A stretch of DNA of 64,000 nucleotides from positions 1,832,501-1,896,500 of the forward strand of contig NZ_AP017295.1 of assembly GCF_001548375.1 (NCBI RefSeq), in the 5' to 3' direction. The translations under genes and the position numbers were made by a program. Below the pieces are notes generated by a model. It had not been told where the DNA came from. It did no database searches and saw nothing but the letters and a program-made list of their open reading frames with translations. This stretch comes from Nostoc sp. NIES-3756. Its GTDB lineage: Bacteria > Cyanobacteriota > Cyanobacteriia > Cyanobacteriales > Nostocaceae. Positions 59,873 through 64,000 of the stretch are shown here, piece after piece (position 1 is the stretch's first letter; every line of letters begins with the position of its first letter).

Positions 59873-60337
59873 ATGCTCACTATTATTGGTTGTGGAAATC
59901 TTAATCGTAGTGATGATGCTGTAGGTGTAATTATCGCTCAACGCTTACAAAAATATCTAGCCGAAAATCCCCATCCGAATGTACAAGTCTACGACTGTGG
60001 AACCGCAGGGATGGAGGTAATGTTTCAAGCTAGAGGTAGTACAAAATTAGTAATTATTGATGCAAGTTCCACTGGTGCGGAAGCTGGTGCAGTGTTTAAG
60101 GTTCCTGGTGAAGAATTGGAAGCTTTACCGGAACCTAGTTATAACTTACATGATTTCCGTTGGGATCATGCTTTAGCCGCCGGGAGGAAAATCTTTCAAG
60201 ATGATTTTCCTCAAGATGTAACAGTTTATTTAATTGAGGCGGCAAATCTTGATTTTGGACTAGAGTTAAGCCCTATTGTGCAACAAGCTGCTGATTTGGT
60301 TTTTGAGAAAACTGTAGAAATAATTCGTAATTCGTAA
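59873..60337 (+). CDS. hupW: Hydrogenase maturation protease, HupW type
   Basis: This 154-residue enzyme belongs to the hydrogenase maturation protease family. It shows the GCGNLNRSDDAVGVIIAQRL start (~6-25) with the Asp and a Glu-equivalent metal site, VYDCGTAGMEVM (~39-50) with the D(G/C/F)GT box associated with HupW-type rather than HoxW-type proteases, and a LVIIDASSTGAEAG (~57-70) motif. It should cleave the C-terminal tail of the uptake hydrogenase large subunit HupL after nickel insertion. No hup or hyp genes are nearby. The last codons (RNS*) and stop come from a GTAATTC repeat array. Confidence 0.8.
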   Translation: MLTIIGCGNLNRSDDAVGVIIAQRLQKYLAENPHPNVQVYDCGTAGMEVMFQARGSTKLVIIDASSTGAEAGAVFKVPGEELEALPEPSYNLHDFRWDHALAAGRKIFQDDFPQDVTVYLIEAANLDFGLELSPIVQQAADLVFEKTVEIIRNS

Positions 60338-60347
60338 TTCGTAATTA
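60322..60347. repeat. GTAATTC array covering the hupW stop codon
   Basis: AATTCGTAATTCGTAATTCGTAATTA starts within the last codons of hupW and supplies its stop (60335-60337). See the recurrent pattern at 32196-32359. Confidence 0.8.
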
Positions 60348-60423
60348 GGGGGTAGGGACTGGAGACTAGGTATTATTTTACTCCCCCATCTTCCCCCACT
60401 CCCTCATCTTTTCCATCTCCTAA

Positions 60424-60798
60424 TCAAGCCATGTCTCGATACACAGCGAGTTCATCTACCCTCATCTCAAAAGGTACGCCTTCGCTTTCTGGAGGACAGA
60501 CGCGAATTTTGGCACTGCTGACGATTTGATTGATTAATTTACCCATTGGTACAAGTTTTTGCAACACTCGCCAGTTAGTAACTTGATCTGGACATTCAAT
60601 TACCAATGTCATCGCGTTGGCTTGAGTTGTCACATACCATCTGCAATTAGAGAGGAGATTTTGTAAAGTGCGATCGCACCCTTCATAAAAGTATTTACTT
60701 AAAGAATACTCTAATTGCTGTCTTAACATAATATCAGCCGAAGTTGGCTGCATTGGATGGAAATCATCACCGCTAAAATAAAATCTTTGCCGACTCAT
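60424..60798 (-). CDS. Unrecognised conserved protein, end of the SagB operon
   Basis: This 124-residue protein is not recognised. It starts MSRQRFYFSGDDFHPMQPTS and continues with LRQQLEYSLSKYFYEGCDR (~25-43) and a beta-rich centre YVTTQANAMTLVIECPDQVT-NWRVLQKLV; the end reads VDELAVYRDMA. It is soluble, without a signal peptide. It lies 15 bp downstream of the SagB-type gene on the same strand, so both are likely on one transcript, and it may help or modify the SagB-type enzyme. No function can be named. Confidence 0.65.
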   Translation of the reverse strand: MSRQRFYFSGDDFHPMQPTSADIMLRQQLEYSLSKYFYEGCDRTLQNLLSNCRWYVTTQANAMTLVIECPDQVTNWRVLQKLVPMGKLINQIVSSAKIRVCPPESEGVPFEMRVDELAVYRDMA

Positions 60799-60813
60799 CT
60801 GTTACAATCCTAC

Positions 60814-62100
60814 TTAGATTCCTATTGCCGTTGCATAAAGCACATCTTTAGTTGTTTCTAAGAATTGTTGGGTTTCATCATCATAAAAAGCACCAATGCC
60901 ACTACATTGAATGCCTACATAATTACTAGCCAAATAAATTCTTTGTCCGAGAAAACCTGCTATCTGTATTGCAGTTTGATAACTGGTGTATTCAGACACA
61001 AAAAAGAAAACTACAGCACAATCTCTGGCTAGCGCTTGATTCACACACAAGTAACCAGTTTGTTCACTAAAGCTACCTGCTTTTATCAAATTCACACCTT
61101 TATATAACCCTGATATCATCCCCTCAACTCGATGTATTACCGAGTTGAGTTCTATCTCCTCACCGTTTTCTGTTGGGATTGGCTGTTTTAGTAATTGCAA
61201 GACATATAAATAATGTTCTTGCAAAATGAACTCTTTCCGGAAACGCCTAATCGAGCGTCTATTCCAGATAGTTTGGTAGAATTTATCCTGCTCAAAATTA
61301 AAGTTAGGTTGTTTTAATTGTTGCTGGCGACTTGGTTGCACAGCCGTCGCTTGATAGCTATCTTCAATTAACTGATTAGCTTCAAAATAATCTGTGCCGC
61401 AAACAAAAGGAACTTTCAGCCTTAATTTTCTAACTTGCTTTTCCTGAGGTTCGCCAGATATCGCACAACCAGTGATAAGCTCTTTATTCTCAAAACCTAA
61501 ATCTGTATTGAGAGTGAGTTTATCAAAATCAAAAATTAGCTGAATATTTCGCTCATGCAGATATGCTGAAGCAGCAACAGCACCTAAATGGTGTCCGCTA
61601 TCTAACAAGCAATATCTCAAGCTCCTGTGTTTATATTTCCAGCTAGACCTATAATAAACAGAACTAACTAAAAAAATGACTCCATTTATACGTTTTTCAG
61701 GTATAATATAACTCTCTAAGCCATCATCAATTAATTCATAGATAAGAGTTAGACAATTATTCTCAACTTCTAAATGATATATACCATCGATAATTTCGGA
61801 CATACCGCGAATCTGTACGTACATCTCGGTAGGGTACAGTGCGCCAGCTGAAGGATTCACCCTAAGTTTGTAATAAATACTGTTATATACCTTCTCAAAA
61901 GTAACAGCACTGGTTAACCAGATAAAAGAGTGAATGGGATTATTGAGATTTAATTTCACTCTCTGATAAAATTTTGGATAAACTTTATTTGCCGATGGTT
62001 GAGTTGACGCATCCACATAATTTGGATCAAGTTGCACCGACAAGTAAGAATGCTTAGTGGCATCATGATAGGCTTTACCGAAAACATCACTTTGTGACAT
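60814..62100 (-). CDS. SagB-type nitroreductase-like oxidoreductase
   Basis: This 428-residue protein has two nitroreductase-fold halves. The first (~1-215) contains the SagB/ThcOx blocks YKLRVNPSAGALYPTEMYVQ (~77-96) and SWKYKHRSLRYCLLDSGHHLG-AVAASAYL (~153-181); the second (~255-428) begins FYQTIWNRRSIRRFRKEF and contains GLYKGVNLI, then a C-terminal IYLASNYVGIQCSGIGAFYDDE. Members oxidise azoline rings to azoles or act as FMN oxidoreductases in peptide or thiocillin-type synthesis. No YcaO or precursor gene is nearby, so the role is unknown. It overlaps the ankyrin gene by 14 bp and is followed by a 124-residue protein gene. Confidence 0.83.
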   Translation of the reverse strand: MSQSDVFGKAYHDATKHSYLSVQLDPNYVDASTQPSANKVYPKFYQRVKLNLNNPIHSFIWLTSAVTFEKVYNSIYYKLRVNPSAGALYPTEMYVQIRGMSEIIDGIYHLEVENNCLTLIYELIDDGLESYIIPEKRINGVIFLVSSVYYRSSWKYKHRSLRYCLLDSGHHLGAVAASAYLHERNIQLIFDFDKLTLNTDLGFENKELITGCAISGEPQEKQVRKLRLKVPFVCGTDYFEANQLIEDSYQATAVQPSRQQQLKQPNFNFEQDKFYQTIWNRRSIRRFRKEFILQEHYLYVLQLLKQPIPTENGEEIELNSVIHRVEGMISGLYKGVNLIKAGSFSEQTGYLCVNQALARDCAVVFFFVSEYTSYQTAIQIAGFLGQRIYLASNYVGIQCSGIGAFYDDETQQFLETTKDVLYATAIGI

Positions 62101-62551
62101 TTTTCAGCAACCTTAAAACTTCTACATTACTAGCGAAATCTATAGCCTGAAAATCATCCAAATTTTTTAAATATAGGTTAGGATGGTATTGTAGAAGTAA
62201 CTCTACTACTTCTGTTTTCCCAGCCGAGGCAGCATACATTAAAACAGTCGCACCGTTATCATTTTGGTTGTTAATGTCGATATTGGCTGCTAGTAACAAA
62301 TGAATTAAATCGTAGTCGTTACCAAAACAAGCAAACCACAAAGCGTTATTATTGTCGTTGTTTCTAGCGTTGATATCCACACCTAAATCTATCAACTCCT
62401 GGACGACATCATTAATACCTTCTCGTGTAGCTCTCATCAAAGCTGTATCGCCATTTTCCCCAGGCTGATTTAAGTCATCAGGATTGTAGCTTTTTTGCAG
62501 CAACCATTCTTTAGTCGGAATACTCAAATCCGGTTTACTCTTATCTTTCAT
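62087..62551 (-). CDS. Short ankyrin-repeat protein
   Basis: This 154-residue protein has about three ankyrin repeats (~30-130), with NGDTALMRATREGINDVVQE (~33-52), NALWFACFGNDYDLIHLLLAAN (~68-89) and GATVLMYAASAGKTEVVELL (~99-118), and a leader containing LSIPTKEWLLQKSYNPDDLN. It is soluble. It overlaps the downstream SagB-type gene by 14 bp (shared bases 62087-62100 in different frames), which suggests translational coupling and a physical link between the two proteins. Confidence 0.85.
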   Translation of the reverse strand: MKDKSKPDLSIPTKEWLLQKSYNPDDLNQPGENGDTALMRATREGINDVVQELIDLGVDINARNNDNNNALWFACFGNDYDLIHLLLAANIDINNQNDNGATVLMYAASAGKTEVVELLLQYHPNLYLKNLDDFQAIDFASNVEVLRLLKNVTK

Positions 62552-62600
62552 AATTAACTGTTGTATTAATTCAATGTTTGTAGTGTACCCCTACGAGCAA

Positions 62601-62778
62601 GCTACGCGTAGCGTCTGTCTACGACACGCTCCGCGAACGCAGAGAGGACTTTAGTCCTCAAATAAGAACTGAAGTTCTTACTACGAACTCAATTACAATG
62701 ACTCACTTACTAATGCGAAACTGTTACTCTGCAACAATATTGCAAAGCAAATATAATGGTGGGTTTGTCCCACCATTA
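62601..62778. repeat. Series of small palindromes
   Basis: GCTACGCGTAGC at 62601-62612 is a perfect palindrome; GAGGACT-TT-AGTCCTC at 62644-62659 and AAGAACT-GA-AGTTCTT at 62664-62679 are adjacent 7-bp hairpins; TAATGGTGGG (62754-62763) pairs with CCCACCATTA (62769-62778) in a perfect 10-bp stem. None is followed by a T-run. Confidence 0.75.
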
Positions 62779-62849
62779 CTAAAAACAATGCTATGTAAGT
62801 CTACTGGTTAGAGTCGTAAAACCCTAATCTAAATAGCATCAAGATTACA

Positions 62850-62888
62850 GGATGATAGAAATAACTAGGCAAGAAATTACTATCATCC
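62850..62888 (-). terminator. Hairpin downstream of the CBS gene
   Basis: GGATGATAG (62850-62858) pairs perfectly with CTATCATCC (62880-62888) around a 21-nt loop, 12 bases after the minus-strand CBS gene stop. No clear T-run follows, so it is a weak terminator candidate. Confidence 0.4.
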
Positions 62889-62899
62889 CTGACCTTTTC

Positions 62900-63496
62900 T
62901 TAACCAACTGGTACTAACTCTGGCTTATCAGCAAATAGCTCTCTAGCAGATTTATCTGGTTTTGGTAAACCGTAAAAGCAAGCTTCTGTTTCCAGTTCAT
63001 CTACTAAATCCCAAGCTTCAACTGCTCTTTTAGAATCTGAACCATAGTTAGCAGAAATTGCCCGTGCATCGGAGATGGCTTTGTGCAATTCTTTCCGCAA
63101 GAAGGTTAGTTTTGGTTTAGCAATAAAGTCACCTTTGCTAACAATATCAGTAATAGAAATTACACCCATTAATTCACCACGAATTACAGGCGCACACCAC
63201 AAGTTATTGTTTGACAATAAACGAGCTACATACTCTACATCAAGGTCAGGATCGACGGTGATGCAGGGTTTGCTCATGATTTCATAGACACGTACACTGT
63301 CGGAGTCTTTCCCATAAGCAATTACCTTGCCTGCAATATCTGCCACAGTGATGATACCGTAAGCATCAGCACTATGACGAGGTTCGACAATCAAAGCACG
63401 CAGTCCTTTGAGCCTCATTAGTCTGACCGCTTCAGCTACACTAGCGGAGCCGCGAATGGTAGCTACGTCTTGAGTCATGATTTGTTTGGCTCTCAT
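62900..63496 (-). CDS. Two-CBS-domain protein
   Basis: This 198-residue cytosolic protein has two CBS domains in tandem: residues ~1-58 (KQIMTQDVATIRGSASVAEA, RLKGLRALIV, YGIITVADIAGKVI) and ~70-125 (VYEIMSKPCITVDPDLDVEY, LWCAPVIRGELMGVISITDIV), followed by a helical tail (~130-198) with LTFLRKELHKAISDARAISA. CBS pairs bind adenosine nucleotides and act as energy sensors for other proteins. No enzyme domain is attached, so it probably regulates a partner. A start of the next transcription unit is beyond the window end. Confidence 0.88.
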   Translation of the reverse strand: MRAKQIMTQDVATIRGSASVAEAVRLMRLKGLRALIVEPRHSADAYGIITVADIAGKVIAYGKDSDSVRVYEIMSKPCITVDPDLDVEYVARLLSNNNLWCAPVIRGELMGVISITDIVSKGDFIAKPKLTFLRKELHKAISDARAISANYGSDSKRAVEAWDLVDELETEACFYGLPKPDKSARELFADKPELVPVG

Positions 63497-64000
63497 AATT
63501 ACTGCTCCTTATGTTTGCAAGGAAGGAAATTATTTCTAAACTGCTGTAATTCTTCCCAAACAGCTTTTGCATAGCTTGCATATTTAACTTAAAATACGCC
63601 AACTAAAAAACGTTTAAGGTAATTAGACACGCCGGATTATAAGTATTAAACTTATTACACACCTTAATAAATCTGGTGATTTTTGTCTGAATATTTACGC
63701 AGTCTTCCCAGAGTATCATCTTGAAGATTTATGGACTTCTACCCAATTTTTGACTTTGACCATTATTAAGGTAGGAATGTCTGAGATAACCCTGTAATCG
63801 CTTTTTGTTGAGTTGTGGTTCACTAGCAACAATTTAGCTTACTTATATAGTATCACTCTGATAAGTTTAGATTATAAACCTTTATAACGATCGCCATATA
63901 CATTAATTAAAAGCGCTTAAAAATTACTACAAAAGTAGATATCTTGATATTTATCTTGTATGATGATTACCCCATTTTTAATAAGCAAATAAAATGGTTG
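63497..64000. other. Intergenic region at the window edge
   Basis: This 504-bp AT-rich stretch upstream of the CBS gene (minus strand) holds its promoter. One GCGATC-like site lies near 63890. No ORF with a good start, no repeat array and no hairpin was seen to the window end. Confidence 0.5.

Larger units (their letters stand above)
62552..62899. other. Intergenic region with a chain of hairpins
   Basis: This 348-bp stretch lies between the ankyrin gene and the CBS gene on the same strand. It holds four separate hairpins (see 62601-62778 and 62850-62888). The GC-rich first part resembles the repeats of Nostoc spacers. No ORF was seen. Confidence 0.6.

Overview
The window reads as chromosomal DNA of a filamentous, probably heterocyst-forming cyanobacterium of the Nostoc/Anabaena group. 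The support is direct: frequent HIP1-type octamers (GCGATCGC), many arrays of short 7-bp tandem repeats (GTCATTA/GTCAACA/GTAATTC families) between genes, the aerobic chlorophyll cyclase gene acsF, a CpcT-type phycobilin lyase, an XisH/XisI pair and a HupW-type hydrogenase protease. No rRNA, CRISPR array or intact insertion sequence was seen. One tRNA gene, tRNA-Cys(GCA), lies at 16418-16489.

Layout. 1-1137: a ParB-like protein cut by the window edge. 1571-4026: a DevB/DevC-like exporter pair without its ATPase. 4127-9773: an epimerase, a DUF2141 secreted protein, two duplicated ceramide-glucosyltransferase-like GT2 enzymes and a GT4 enzyme, which look like a glycolipid or surface-glycan group. 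9949-10149: an orphan VapB-like antitoxin. 10233-12672: a GMC oxidoreductase and a short-chain dehydrogenase. 13008-18953: a TPR protein, CpcT, a phosphodiesterase, tRNA-Cys, a long ankyrin protein and a DUF2996 protein. 19196-22398: acsF, hisC and sfsA. 22757-27358: a 2OG-Fe oxygenase, a Uma2 nuclease, a DUF711 protein, a TPR protein and xisH/xisI. 27376-31603: a stress-flavoured group (phosphoribosyltransferase, DUF2267, pirin, Dps, AraC regulator). 31800-34557: a DCC-family protein, a Cys-rich protein, cobU and an unknown protein. 34685-37225: two GT2 enzymes and a WcaF-like acetyltransferase, another glycan operon.

37316-48830 is the most unusual part. DUF928, CHAT-CHASE2 and DUF1822 genes, a DUF4360 secreted protein, a 38-codon small ORF, and an overlapping pair of a two-partner-secretion exoprotein and a TPR-CHAT protein lie together. 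Two predicted caspase-like CHAT proteases sit beside exported proteins, one on a CHASE2 sensor membrane protein and one apparently co-translated with a haemagglutinin-like exoprotein. I propose this as a candidate extracytoplasmic sensing/proteolysis system; that is inference.

49246-56813 holds a P-loop kinase-like gene, a polytopic membrane protein, an MFS transporter, a PEP-CTERM protein and a large modular RTX protein. 57644-63496 holds an unknown protein, a second Uma2 gene, a RelE-type toxin/antitoxin pair, hupW, a three-gene operon (ankyrin protein, SagB-type oxidoreductase, unknown) and a two-CBS-domain protein.

A recurrent theme is 7-bp repeat arrays sitting exactly at gene boundaries. 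At three genes the array supplies the stop codon and the last two residues (Asn-Ser), and at one gene it supplies the start codon region.
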